A program made the translations under genes and the position numbers. Shown piece after piece: positions 10,816-64,000 of a DNA stretch of 64,000 bases. Source of the DNA: Arion vulgaris (lineage: Eukaryota > Mollusca > Gastropoda > Stylommatophora > Arionidae); assembly GCA_020796225.1 (NCBI GenBank), contig CM036755.1, positions 18,544,317 to 18,608,316 of the forward strand. The letters run 5' to 3'. The notes under the pieces were generated by a model. The model saw only the letters and a list, made by a program, of their open reading frames with translations, did not search any database and had not been told where the DNA came from. How positions within the stretch are numbered: the stretch's first letter is position 1; each line of letters opens with the position of its first letter.

Positions 10816-10874
10816 GTTTGTTTGTTTACATGTTTTGACTCTCATATCAGATCTCATGCTTAATATTCAATGAT

Positions 10875-11893
10875 GCCAAGACTTCACCAGTTTCTTGACA
10901 CATTTATGTGTATACTAAATACCAGTTTCTTGACACATTTTGTGTATACTTAAAGTCAGTTTCTTGACACATTTATATGTATGCTAAAATCACCAGTTTC
11001 TTGACCATTTATATGTATCAAAATTACCAGTTTCTTGACACATTTATGTGTATACTTAAAATTACCAGTTTCTTGACACATTTATGTGTATACTTAAAAT
11101 ACAGTTTCTTGACACATTTATGTATACTAAAATACCAGTTTCTTGACCATTTATATGTATGCTAAAATCACCAGTTTCTTGAACATTTATTATCTTAAAA
11201 TCACCAGTTTCTTGACACATTTATGTGTATACCAAAATCACCAGTTTCTTGACACATTTATGTGTATACTTAAAGTACCAGTTTCTTGACACATTTATGT
11301 TATGCTAAATTACCAGTTTCTTGACACATTTATGTGTATACTTAAAATCACCAGTTTCTTGACACATTTATATGTATACTTAAAATCACCAGTTTCTTGA
11401 CACATTTATATGTATACTTAAAATCACCAGTTTCTTGACACATTTATGTGTATACTTAAAATCACCAGTTTCTTGACACATTTATGGTATGCTTAAATTA
11501 CCAGTTTCTTGACACATTTATGTGTATACTTAAAATTACCAGTTTCTTGACACATTTATGTGTATACTTAAAATTACCAGTTTCTTGACACATTTATGTG
11601 TATACTTAAAATCACCAGTTTCTTGACACATTTATGTATACTTAAATACCAGTTTCTTGACATTTATGTGTATACTTAAATTACCAGTTTCTTGACACAT
11701 TTATATGTATACTAAATCACCAGTTTCTTGCACATTTATGTATACAAAATACCAGTTTCTTGAACATTTATGTGTATACCTTAATACAGTTTCTTGACAC
11801 ATTTATATTTACTTAATTACCAGTTTCTTGACACATTTATGTGTATACTTAAAATTACCAGTTTCTTGACACATTTATATGTATACTTAAAAT
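10875..11893 (+). repeat. 38-bp minisatellite, ~26 copies
   Basis: The unit is CACCAGTTTCTTGACACATT then TATGTGTATACTTAAAAT. Variants differ mostly by small indels. It begins about 60 nt after the candidate exon donor at 10815. Confidence 0.95.
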
Positions 11894-12024
11894 TAACAAC
11901 AAATAGTGATACTTCCAGGCTAAGGATGAAATTGACATTTTATTAATATTCTAAGCAATTCATGTGTTGATTTATGAGAACTCGACCGAGGACGATGCGT
12001 ATTTACAAATTTTACGGTGGTTTG

Positions 12025-12325
12025 GCGGCACATGAGAGAGCCGCTGTAGCGTGATTGTTAGTGAACTCGCTTTTCAAGGTTGGTGGTCTGGGTTCTGCTT
12101 CCGCAATGCGCGTGGAATTTTCCCCGACCGCGACGGCTCTCAGGTCGACCCAGCCTCAGCGAGGGTACTAGACACGCTCTGGGAAGTAAAGGCGGCCGGC
12201 GTGATGCTGGCCACATCACCCATCGTGTGCCGACAGTCAATGAAAAATACAGGCCTAACACTGTATTGACCTACTTGCACGAGATGAAGGTTCCTTTACT
12301 TACCTTTACTTTCTTGACGGCACAT
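12025..12325 (+). repeat. tRNA-derived SINE family E, copy 1
   Basis: The head is TGTAGCGTGATTGTTAGTGA (A-box region) followed by GGTCTGGGTTCTGCTTCCGC (B-box region). The GC-rich body contains CGACCGCGACGGCTCTCAGG and GATGCTGGCCACATCACCCA. The tail is TTCCTTTACTTACCTTTAC. The second copy lies on the far side of the 6-kb satellite at 18685. Confidence 0.8.
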
Positions 12326-12359
12326 GCGGCTTTAGTTTTCCCTGCTCAGGTCAGGAGGG

Positions 12360-12527
12360 TATTATAAAGAAAACAAAGTTGGTTTGAGTGTGGAAACACG
12401 TATGAGCAAAGTACTATAGTTTTACAAAAATACAACACCAATACACAGCGACGTTTCGACCAAAAGGCTTTTATCTAGCAAATGAAATAAATTTGTTTTT
12501 ACGTGTTTCGCCATTGTGGCTACGAGT
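12360..12527. other. Unique-looking flank of the satellite
   Basis: Contains CAGCGACGTTTCGACCAAAA, a string seen near the ends of some retroelements (recollection, not tested). No gene. Confidence 0.3.
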
Positions 12528-15500
12528 AGTCAAACCACGAAGATCACGATAGTAACTAAAGCAATTATCTAGATGGAGTCATAGTCAAACCACGAAGATC
12601 ACGATAGTAACTAAAGCAATTATCTAGATGGAGTCCTAGTCAAACAAAGATCGATAGTAACTAAAGCAATTATCTAGATGGAGTCTAGTCAACCACGAAG
12701 ATCACGATAGTAACTAAAGCAATTATCTAGATGGAGTCCTAGTCAAACCACGAGATCACGAGTAGTAACTAAAGCAATTATCTAGATGGGTCTAGTCAAA
12801 CCACGAAGATCACGATAGTAACTAAAGCAATTATCTAGATGGGTCCTAGTCAAACCACGAAGATCACGATAGTAACTAAGCAATTATCTGATGGAGTCTA
12901 GTCCAAACCACGAAGATCACGATAGTAACTAAAGCAATTATCTAGATGGAGTCTGGTCAAACCACGAAGGTCGATAGTAACTAAAGCAATTATCTAGATG
13001 GGTCCTAGTCAAACGCACGAAGATCCGATAGTAACTAAGCAATTATCTAGATGGGTCTGGTCAGACCACGAAGGTCGATGTAACTAAAGCAATTATCTAG
13101 ATGGGTCTGTCGCCACGAAGATCGATAGTAACTAAAGCAATTATCTAGATGGGTCTAGTCAAACCACGAAGATCGATAGTAACTAAAGCAATTATCTAGA
13201 TGGGTCCTAGTCGAAGCCACGAAGATCACGATAGTAGCTCAAACAATTATCTAGATGGAGTCTGTCAGGCCACGAAGATCACGATAGTAACTAAGCATTA
13301 TCTAGATGAGTCCTAGTCAACCACGAGATCACGATAGTAACTAAAGCAATTATCTAGATGGGTCTGGTCAAACCACGAAGATCCGATAGTAACTAAAGCA
13401 ATTATCTGATGGTCTAGTCAAACCACGAGATCACGATAGTAACTAAAGCAATTATCTGATGGAGTCCTAGTCAAGCCACGAGATCACGATAGTAACTAAA
13501 GCAATTTCTAGATGGGTCTAGTCAAACCACGAAGATCACGTAGTAACTAAAGCAATTATCTAGATGGAGTCCTGAGTCAAACCACGAAGATCACGATAGT
13601 AACTAAAGCAATTATCTAGATGGGTCTAGTCAAACGAGATACGATAGTACTAAGCAATTATCTAGATGGGTCCTAGTCAAGTACGAAGATCACGATGTAA
13701 CTAAGCAATTATCTAGATGGAGTCCTAGTCAAACCACGAAGATCACGATAGTAACTAAAGCAATTATCTAGATGGAGTCTAGTCAAACACGAAGATCCGA
13801 TAGTAACTAAAGCAATTATCTAGATGGGTCCTAGTCAAGCCACGAAGATCACGATAGTAACTAAAGCAATTATCTAGATGGGTCTGTCAAACCACGAGAT
13901 CACGATAGTAGCTAAAGCGAAGTTATCTGGATGGAGTCTAGTCAAACCACGAAGATCACGATAGTAACTAAAGCAATTATCTGATGGGTCTAGTCAAACC
14001 ACGAAGATCACGATAGTAACTAAAAGCGATTATCTAGATGGAGTCCCAGTCAAACCACGAAGATCGATAGTAACTAAAGCAATTATCTAGATGGGTCCTG
14101 GTCAAGCCACGAAGATCACGATAGTAACTAAAGCAATTATCTAGATGGGTCCCGGTCAGAGCCACGAGATCGATGTACTAAAGCAATTATCTAGATGGAG
14201 TCCTAGTCAAACACGAAGATCACGATATAACTAAAGCAATTATCTAGATGGGTCCTAGTCAAACCACGAAGATCACGATGTAACTAAAGCAATTATCTAG
14301 ATGGAGTCCTAGTCAAGCCACGAGATCACGATATAACTAAGCAATTATCTGATGGGTCTAGTCAAACCACGAAGATCGATGTAACTAAAAGCAATTGTCT
14401 AGATGGGTCCTAGTCAAACCACGAAGATCGATAGTAACTAAAGCAATTATCTAGATGGGTCTGGTCAAACCACGAAGATCACGATAGTAACTAAAGCAAT
14501 TATCTAGATGGAGTCTGTCAAACCACGAAGATCACGATAGTAACTAAAGCAATTATCTAGATGGAGTCCTAGTCAAACCACGAAGATCACGATAGTAACT
14601 AAAGCAATTATCTAGATGGAGTCCTAGTCAAACCACAGATCACGATAAGTAACTAAAGCAATTATCTAGATGGAGTCCTAGTCAAACCACGAAGATCACG
14701 ATAGTAACTAAAGCAATTATCTGAGATGAGTCTGAGTCAAGCCACGAAGATCACGATAGTAACTAAAGCAATTATCTAGATGGGTCCCAGTCAAACCACG
14801 AAGATCGATAGTAACTAAAGCAATTATCTAGATGGTCTAGTCAAACCACGAAGATCACGATAGTAACTAAAGCAATTATCTAGATGGGTCTAGTCAAACC
14901 ACGAAGATCACGATAGTAACTAAAGCAATTATCTAGATGGAGTCCTAGTCAAGCCACGAAGATCACGATAGTAACTAAAGCAATTATCTAGATGAAGTCC
15001 TAGTCAAACCACGAAGATCACGATAGTAACTAAAGCAATTATCTAGATGGAGTCCTAGTCAAACCACGAAGATCCCATAGTAACAAAACAATTATCTAGA
15101 TGGGTCCCAGTCAAACACGAAAATCACGATGTAACTAAAGCAAATTTTCTAGATGGGTCCTAGGGCAAGCCACGAAGATACGATAGTAACTAAAGCAATT
15201 ATCTAGATGGAGTCCCAGTCAAGCCACGAAAATCACGATAGAATAAGCAATTATCTAGATGGGTCTGTCAACCGAGATCACGATAGTAACTAAAGCAATT
15301 ATCTAGATGGGTCCCAGTCAAACCACGAAGATCACGTAGTAACTAAAGCAATTATCTGATGGGTCCCAGTCAAACCACGGATCACGATGTAACCAAAACA
15401 ATTATCTAGATGGAGTCCTAGTCAACCACGAAAATCACGATAGTAACTAAAGCATTATCTAGATGAGTCCTAATTTAACACGAAAATCACATTTAACTAA

Positions 15501-18500
15501 GCAATTATCTAGATGGGGTCTAGTCAAACCACGAGAGATCACGATAGTAACTAAAGCATTATCTAGATGGATCCCGGGCAAACCACGGGAATCACGATAG
15601 TAACTAAAACGTTTTCTAGATGGTCCTGGTCAAAACGAAGGATCGATGGGAACTAAGCAATTATCTAGATGGAGTCCTAGTCAGGCCACGAGGTCGATGT
15701 AACTAAACGTTCTGGATGGGTCCTGGTCAAACCGAGTCACGTATAGCTAACGAATTTCTAGATGGGGCCTGGTCAAAACGAAGATCACGATAGTAACTAA
15801 AGCAATTATCTAGATGGGTCCTAGTCAAACCACGAAAATCAGATAGTAACTAAGCAATTATCTAGATGGGTCTGTCAGAGCTACGAAAATCACGATAGTA
15901 ACTAAACAATTATCTGAAAGGGGTCTGGGCAAAACAGAAGTCACGATAGTAATAAAACAATTTCTGGGTGAGGTCCCGATCAAACGAAGATCACGTAGTA
16001 CTAAAGCAATTATCTAGATGGGTCCTAGTCAAACCCCGAAAATCACTATTTAATAAAGCAATTATCTAGATGGGTCCCAGTCAACCACGAAAATCCGATA
16101 GTAACTAAGCAATTATCTAGATGGGTCCCAGTCAAACCACAAGTCACGATAGTAACTAAAGCAATTATCTAGATGGAGTCCCAAGTCAACCACGAAAATC
16201 GTTAGTAACTAAGCAATTATCTGGATGGGTCCCAGTCAAACCACGAAGATCCATTTGTAACTAAAGCAATTATCTAGATGGAGGGCCCGGGCAAACGAAG
16301 ATCATGATATAACTAAAGCAATTATCTAGATGGGTCCTAGTCAGGACGAAAATCCGATTTGTAACTAAACAATTATCTAGATGAGTCCTAGTCAAACCAC
16401 GAAGATCACGATAGTAACTAAAGCAATTATCTGAATGGGTCTAGTCAAACCACGAAGATCACGATGGGAACTAAAGCAATATCTAGATGAGTCTAGTCAA
16501 ACCACGAAGATCACGATAGTAAATAAAGCAATTATCTAGATGGGTCCCGTCAAGACAGGATCAGATAGTAACTAAAGCAATTATCTAATGGGTCCTAGTC
16601 AAGCCACGAAGATCACGATGGTAACTAAAGCAATTATCTAGATGGGGTCCTAGTCAAACGAAGATCATGGTATAACTAAAGCAATTATCTAGATGGAGTC
16701 TAGTCAAACCGAAGATCACGATAGTAACTAAAGCAATTATCTAGATGGGTCCTAGTCAAACCACGAGAATCACGATAGTAACTAAAGCAATTATCTAGAT
16801 GGGGTCCCAGTCAGACACGAAAATCCCATAGTAAATAAGCAATTATCTAGATGGAGTCTGGTCAACCACGAGATCGTGGTATAAAGCAATTATCTAGGTG
16901 GGTCCTAGTCAAACCACGAAAATCACGATAGTAACTAAAGCAATTATCTAGATGGGTCCTAGGGCAAACCCCGAAGGTCACGATGTAACTAAAGCAATTA
17001 TCTAGATGGGTCCCAGTCAAGCCACGAAGATCACGATGTAACTAAAGCAATTATCTAATGGGTCCTAGTCAAACCACGAAGATCACGATAGTAACTAAAG
17101 CAATTATCTAGATGGGTCTAAATCACCACGAAAATCCGTGGGAACTAAAACAATTATCTAATGGAGTCCCAGTCAAAACGAAGATCACGTGGGAACTAAA
17201 GCAATTATCTAGATGGGTCCCAGTCAAGCCACGAGTCACGATGGGAACTAAAGCAATTATCTAGATGGGTCCCGGGCAACACGAAGATCCCCGATAGTAA
17301 CTAAAGCAATTATCTAATGGCCCAGTCAAAAGAATCGATAATATTAAACAATTATCTAGTGGGGTCCCAGTCAAATACGAGTCACGATAGTAACAAAGCA
17401 ATTATCTAGATGGGTCCCAGTCAAACCACGAAGATCCGATAGTAACTAAAGCAATTATCTAGATGGGGTCCTGGGCAAACCACGAAGATCAATGTAACAG
17501 CAATTTCTAGATGGGTCAGTCAAACCACGAAAATCCATTTGTAACTAAAGCAATTATCTAGATGAGTCCCAGTAGGCACGAAGATCACTATAGTAACTAA
17601 AGCAATTATCTGATGGGTCCTAGTCAAACTACGAAGATCGATAGTAATAAAGCAATTATCTAGATGGAGTCTAGTCAAACCACGAAGATCACGTAGTAGC
17701 TAAAGCAATTATCTAGATGGGTCCCAGTCAAACACGAGATCACGATAGTAACTAAAGCAATTATCTAGATGGAGTCCTAGTCAAACCCCGAGATCCCTAG
17801 TAACTAAAGCAATTATCTGGGTGAGTCCCGTCAAACCACGAAGATCACGATATTTAAATAAAGCAATTATCTAGATGGGTCCTAGTCCCCCACGAGTCAC
17901 ATTGGGAACTAAAGCAATTATCTAGATGGGTCCTAGTCAACCACGAAGATCCGATAGTAACTAAACAATTATCAGATGGGTCCTGGGCAAACCACGAAAA
18001 TCACGATAGTAACTAAGCAATTATCTAGATGGGTCCTGAGTCAAACGAAGTCACGATAGTAACTAAAGCAATTATCTAGATGGGTCCCAGTCAAACCACG
18101 AGATCACGATGGTAACTAAAGCAATTATCAGATGGGTCCCAGTAACCCCGAAGGTCACGATAGTAACTAAAGCAATTATCTAGATGGAGTCCCAGTCAAA
18201 CCACGAAGATCACGATAGTAACTAAAGCAATTATCTAGATGGAGTCCCGGGCAAACCACGAGATCGTAGTAACTAAAGCAAATTTCGATGGGTCTGGGCC
18301 CAAAACCCCGAGATCCCTAGTAACCAAAGCATTTTCTAGATGGGTCTAGTCAAACCACGAAAATCACGATAGTAACTAAAAGCAATTATCTGGGTGGGTC
18401 TGATCAAACCACGAAAATCGATAGTAACTAACAATTTCTAGATGGGTCCTAGTCAACCACGAAGTCACGATAGTAACTAAAGCAATTATCTAGATGGGTC

Positions 18501-18650
18501 CCGTCAACCCACGAAGATCACGATAGTAACTAAACAATATCTATGGGTCCTGTCAAACACGAAGATCACGATAGTAACTAAAGCAATTATCTAGATGGGT
18601 CTGGTCAAACCACAAATCCGATAGTAACTAAAGCAATTATCTAGATGGGC
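12528..18650 (+). repeat. 55-bp satellite array, ~110 copies
   Basis: The unit AGTCAAACCACGAAGATCAC + GATAGTAACTAAAGCAATTA + TCTAGATGGAGTCCT is repeated head to tail for 6.1 kb, without spacers. Units up to about 15.0 kb are close to consensus. From about 15.1 to 18.6 kb many have single-base losses, A-for-G and GGGTCCC-type changes. No coding frame is kept. It is not a CRISPR array, because there are no unique spacers. Confidence 0.97.
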
Positions 18651-18684
18651 CCCAGATTTCAGCCCCACTTTCTTTTTGTGTGGT

Positions 18685-18955
18685 ATGTTCAAACAGAGCC
18701 CTAGCGTGGTTGTTAGTGAACTCCTTCCAGGGCTGGTGGTCTGGTTCAGCTCCGCATGCGCGTAAAATTTTTCCGACCGCGACGGCTCCCCAGGTCGACA
18801 GCCTCAACTGGGTACCAGACTGAAAGAAAAGGCGGCCGACGTGATGCTGACCACATCCCCCATCGTGTGCCGACGGTCAATGAAAAATACAGGGCCCATG
18901 TTTGACCTTATACCATGAGGTATGAAAGGGTTCCTTTACCTTTTTTTATTTCAAA
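18685..18955 (+). repeat. tRNA-derived SINE family E, copy 2
   Basis: Same head (CCTAGCGTGGTTGTTAGTGA), body (CGACCGCGACGGCTCCCCAG) and TTCCTTTACC tail as the copy at 12025, in the same orientation. More decayed. Confidence 0.8.
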
Positions 18956-19479
18956 ATGATCGAGACAGCGACTTTCTTTTTTCCAATCCTGTTTGACCTG
19001 CAACGTCAGACCAAGAAGGGAAATTTTAAAACGGACTCTTGTGTGCGCTTCGTAGATAAGTGTCTTTCGTCGCCTCTTTATCTCTGAGGGTTCATCTTTC
19101 GTGTCCACCCTTTGCTTGTATCTTTGTTATCAGGGGCAGATTTCTCTGGTACACTGTTTGTTAGTAATCTGTATGTGGGCCGACCATTAAATTTATTTGT
19201 TGATGAAGTTAAGGGACTGATGTTGTACCCACTTTTTCCCGATGTCTTCATTTCTCCAACCGGTCCTTCTTGTTACCCCATCGTTCTGCTGGGGCACTTC
19301 ATCCCCTGTCCACCCTTTTTTTCTTCTCAAGGACAATAATTGAAATCTTGATACAAAGCATCCTGAACAATTATTTCCCGTTTGAGAATGAAATTGAAGC
19401 CTTACTCTGCTCCTCGAACTCCGTTTCGGGGCCGTTTGTTTTCTGATTCTCAATCGATGCCTAAAATCCAAATATGGAT
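18956..19479. other. Stretch without a recognised gene
   Basis: Short open frames exist on both strands, but none shows a known domain, codon bias or splice context. Nothing else seen. Confidence 0.5.
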
Positions 19480-19810
19480 TGCTGTATGAGTGGATTTGTC
19501 TATAGAGTTTCCAACCTTAAAGCTCACGTGGATCTACTGACCTTGGCATGCGAGTGTTTGCGGCAAAGAGAGAGTGAACATGCTTGCATCGACATCATTG
19601 ATCGTCGGAAAGTTTAGGATGGATAAGGGTAGACTCTTCGTTCTCTTCGCGACCTCCTGTTGGATAAAAACACGAAAATTGATGTTTAATCTATCCAGCG
19701 ATTTAAGGAATTTCATGCTGTAGACGTAGAAATGGATGCCTGAAGATCAGAGAGAGAAGTATGTTTAATCAGAGATCCACAGGAACCGTCAATATACATA
19801 CCCATCGACA
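19480..19810 (+). mobile_element. LINE relic R1, decayed
   Basis: The + strand read in shifting frames gives KFRMDKGRLFVLFA and FNQRSTGTVNIH, matching the 58846-59345 minus-strand copy (MDKGDILRSLRD, FNQRATGTISMH). Many frameshifts. Confidence 0.6.
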
Positions 19811-19899
19811 TCGGTTGGTGGATACTGGGGGACAGCTTTCCACAGTACAATGAAGCTTGTTCAATAAACAATCTGCAAGTGTTGCTCTTAATGGGAAAC

Positions 19900-20240
19900 T
19901 TGACAAAAATGGTTTAAAAATCAAAGGATTGACTTCATTGCACCGGGTTTCTCTCCGCAAAGGATTGACTTCATATGGCTCAGTCCCTCTCGCAGAAATG
20001 GCACGCCACCTGCCGAGAGTATTGCACGCCACCTGCCGAGAGTATTGCACGCCACCTGCCGAGAGTATTGCACGCCACCTGCCGAGAGTATTGCACAAAG
20101 CACGAACTCCGTAGCTCCAGCAACAATCCTAGGGTATCTTTAAAAAACTGCACTCGTGAACAGAATGGCGCGGTCTGTACTCGAACCCACGACCTTCGAC
20201 TCACAAGACAAAGGGCGTAACCACTTAGCCACAGTACTTG
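19900..20240 (-). repeat. tRNA-derived SINE family F, copy 1
   Basis: On the minus strand the head reads GTGGCTAAGTGGTTACGCCC (A box) then GGTCGTGGGTTCGAGTAC (B box). The body contains AGGATTGTTGCTGGAGCTAC and ends near AATGAAGTCAATCCTTT. This is the clearest tRNA-like head in the window. Confidence 0.85.
20002..20096 (-). repeat. 23-bp tandem repeat, 4 copies, inside SINE F
   Basis: CACGCCACCTGCCGAGAGTA + TTG is repeated four times. Other F copies have it once, so it is a local expansion. Confidence 0.92.
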
Positions 20241-20349
20241 TACAATGTATGTGACAGTGCTAGAATGTCAATCGGGAGAAATAAACTTAATTAAAGGCGA
20301 ATTTTTATATAATTGCTGCCCTCAAAGGATGGCTTTCTATAAGGATTGA

Positions 20350-20535
20350 AATTTATGGAACATTAAACTACAGAGGTGTGGCAGATTCACATAATGCATA
20401 CACGTTCGTCTATCGACACGAAAAAAAGAGGGTTGTGGTTTCAATTTCACACTCGACGTTCCACATGCGAGGAAAGAAATTTACCCTCTTACCTCCTGCA
20501 AACAAGGATCTAAAATTGGTTAAAATGTGAAGTGA
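20350..20535 (+). repeat. tRNA-derived SINE family J, copy 1
   Basis: CACGTTCGTCTATCGACACG then GAGGGTTGTGGTTTCAATTTC (B-box region), then TTACCTCCTGCA. Better copies lie at 43205-43390 (+) and 58275-58460 (-). Confidence 0.65.
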
Positions 20536-20599
20536 CAAGCACTGCATAGCCTTGTTCTCTTCCACCATTTACTTATTTATATAGGTGTTGGGGTGGGGC

Positions 20600-21170
20600 G
20601 GGGAAATTTAGTGATCTTGTGTGTGCTTGTTCTAAGGCACTTTGTAACTGCTGCCATTATATTTCTTTAGGCTGTTCTTGATGCCATCGCTCCATCTTTT
20701 GCGCTGTCTGCCTCTTGCTCTATACTCGGTATACTTTTTTTCAGTATGGCTCTCTGTGGCATTTTGTCAGTGTCCAACCCATTTAATCTGTTGTTCTTTT
20801 TTTTTTTCTTTTGTCCGCTTTCAACTCAGACGAAGTTTCATCTCTGAAACTGATTTTGCGTGAAAATCCGTTTTTTCCAATTTCTTACAATGGCAGCAGC
20901 GTGCACATTGTAAATTACTTACACTGGCAGCCGTGTGCTCAATGTACTCGTAATTGGTATTCCCTCGCCATACAGGCAGATTTTCTCCGACTTCAGAGGT
21001 ATGCGTTGTCTGCCTCGGCTCTAACAATCGGACTAGTTTTCGAGTATGGCTCTCGTGGCATGCGAGTACTCAAACCATTCTAATCTTGTTCTTTTATGAA
21101 TCGCATGACCGGTTTAACATTCTGTCTTATTCTGATCTCCTAATTTCTAATTTTGTCTCCATACCGTAAG
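20600..21170 (-). mobile_element. Decayed LINE tail interrupted by SINE H
   Basis: The minus strand has RQTAQKMERWHQEQPKE near 20690 and a repeated GAGTATGGCTCTCGTGGCAT / CAGTATGGCTCTCTGTGGCA segment on either side of the SINE H at 20793-21005. Frame is lost. Confidence 0.45.
20793..21005 (-). repeat. SINE family H, inverted copy
   Basis: Reverse complement of the body at 3900-4118, including the oligo(T) at 20793-20812, which equals the poly(A) tail of the other copy. The head is missing. Confidence 0.8.
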
Positions 21171-21285
21171 ATCTAAAAATACTGTTTAGAAAGGGGGGGA
21201 GGTTACTACAGGTGGTCAATGAAAATCAGAAACAATGTGTAATGTATTATATTTTAGTATGATAGATTTAATTGATTGCATTCAG

Positions 21286-63228
<41,943 letters not shown>

Positions 63229-63252
63229 GTAGGAAAATTCTAGAATATAATA

Positions 63253-63400
63253 ACCGCCCGAGTGGTTACCGGGCCCAAATTTGGGGTGTAAAGAATAGAA
63301 CCACTGTTACCTGCCATGCATGTCGTAAGAGGCGACTAAGGAGGGTCGGCTGAAATCGGATGCACGTGTCCGCTTGTGAATGCTAACCCGAAACATGCTT
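63253..63400 (+). repeat. SINE-like family B, copy 3 (truncated)
   Basis: CCGCCCGAGTGGTTACCGGG to GAAATCGGATGCACGTGTCC. It shows the cleanest family B head and loses the 3' half. Confidence 0.88.
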
Positions 63401-63639
63401 GCAGAAAACGGATGCACCAGGTCATAAGGCGCATAACATGGTGCAACGATCCCTCACAATGAGGAATGGGATAATGGATTCTAAGGTGACCAATCTGCCT
63501 CAGAGATTTAGCCATCCAGTAAGAATGTCAGACCTACCATCACAAGGGTGGCCAAAACTTACTGCGGAAAAGGTCGACACAAATGGGAAAGCAGACATCA
63601 TAGGAATTATATCCTACAGAAGCCCACCTGCCGAGCGTA

Positions 63640-63795
63640 TTCGCACGCGTGGATGACGGTGTGACAAATTCTCTGTGAGTGTGGGTTCAATTCCGCGGGC
63701 TGGCAGAAAAAGCCACAGGTTATCCAGATTTACAGTGTTCGTGGCACCGAACTAAAGGGTTACCTTTATTAGAGAATCCGAAATCCCAATCTAGT
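63640..63795 (+). repeat. SINE family D, copy 2
   Basis: GAGTGTGGGTTCAATTCCGC (B box) then GGCTGGCAGAAAAAGCCACA. Sister of the insert at 47850-48013. Confidence 0.8.
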
Positions 63796-63857
63796 GAAAA
63801 TGCAGAAGAAGAAGAAGAAGAATATAATAACAAATGTCCAACACACTGAATGATTAG

Positions 63858-64000
63858 ACATCTAGGAAGCTACCTAGTAAATAAAAAGTGACACAGAAAT
63901 CGGATGTGCTGACTTACTTGTAGGTGCATAACTGGCATCACGTACAATCGTTCTTAGACTTAGTTCACTTACAAATCACACAGAGTGGTTAAGAAGTGGT
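63858..64000 (+). repeat. SINE-like family A, copy 17, cut by window end
   Basis: From AGGAAGCTACCTAGTAAATA to the window edge within GTTAAGAAGTGGT. The head is absent on the left. Confidence 0.88.

Noticed and set aside
12528..18650. CRISPR-like regular repeat array
   Set aside because: Units are directly adjacent with no unique spacers, and the context is an animal gene, so it is a satellite.
19112..19339. Hydrophobic open frame as a missing TMD0 exon
   Set aside because: No residue match to ABCC proteins and no suitable acceptor/donor pair in phase.

Overview
This is a window of animal nuclear DNA, almost certainly from an invertebrate and possibly a lophotrochozoan such as a mollusc. 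The evidence is one gene split into many short exons with GT/AG introns, a dense load of interspersed repeats (several tRNA-derived SINE families, many 5'-truncated non-LTR retrotransposon tails, short inverted-repeat DNA elements) and many tandem arrays. I see no operons, phage, CRISPR or plasmid features. The taxon is inferred from style only.

The one clear gene is on the + strand. It is an ABC transporter of the long ABCC (MRP1-like) type. I could place 25 consecutive exons between 21286 and 63228. All have AG acceptors, GT donors and matching phases, and together they give 1255 codons with no frame error. They cover the end of TMD0, the L0 linker, TMD1, a complete NBD1, an acidic linker, TMD2 and the start of NBD2. 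The window ends one exon before the NBD2 Walker A motif. The first ~75 codons (the equivalents of human ABCC1 exons 1-2) are not firmly located. A weak candidate exon lies at 10674-10815, and a promoter-like block with a 5' donor lies at 4585-4680.

Layout: 1-10 kb is decayed retrotransposon and SINE material plus the promoter-like block. 10.9-11.9 kb is a 38-bp minisatellite. 12.5-18.65 kb is a 6-kb satellite of a 55-bp unit, flanked by two copies of one SINE. 18.7-21.2 kb is more repeats. 21.3-63.2 kb is the ABCC gene, with repeats filling its introns. Several nested insertions can be dated relative to each other from target-site duplications.

The most unusual feature is the relation between tandem arrays and 3' splice sites. 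Intron 13 carries four tandem copies of an acceptor plus the first 60 nt of the Walker A exon. Intron 20 ends in eight tandem copies of its own acceptor. Introns 8 and 10 end in arrays rich in branch-point-like CTRAY motifs. Introns 6, 7 and 21 carry arrays built on TTTCAG, on a T-rich tract, or on TATACAG. This looks like repeated amplification of intron 3' ends within a single gene.
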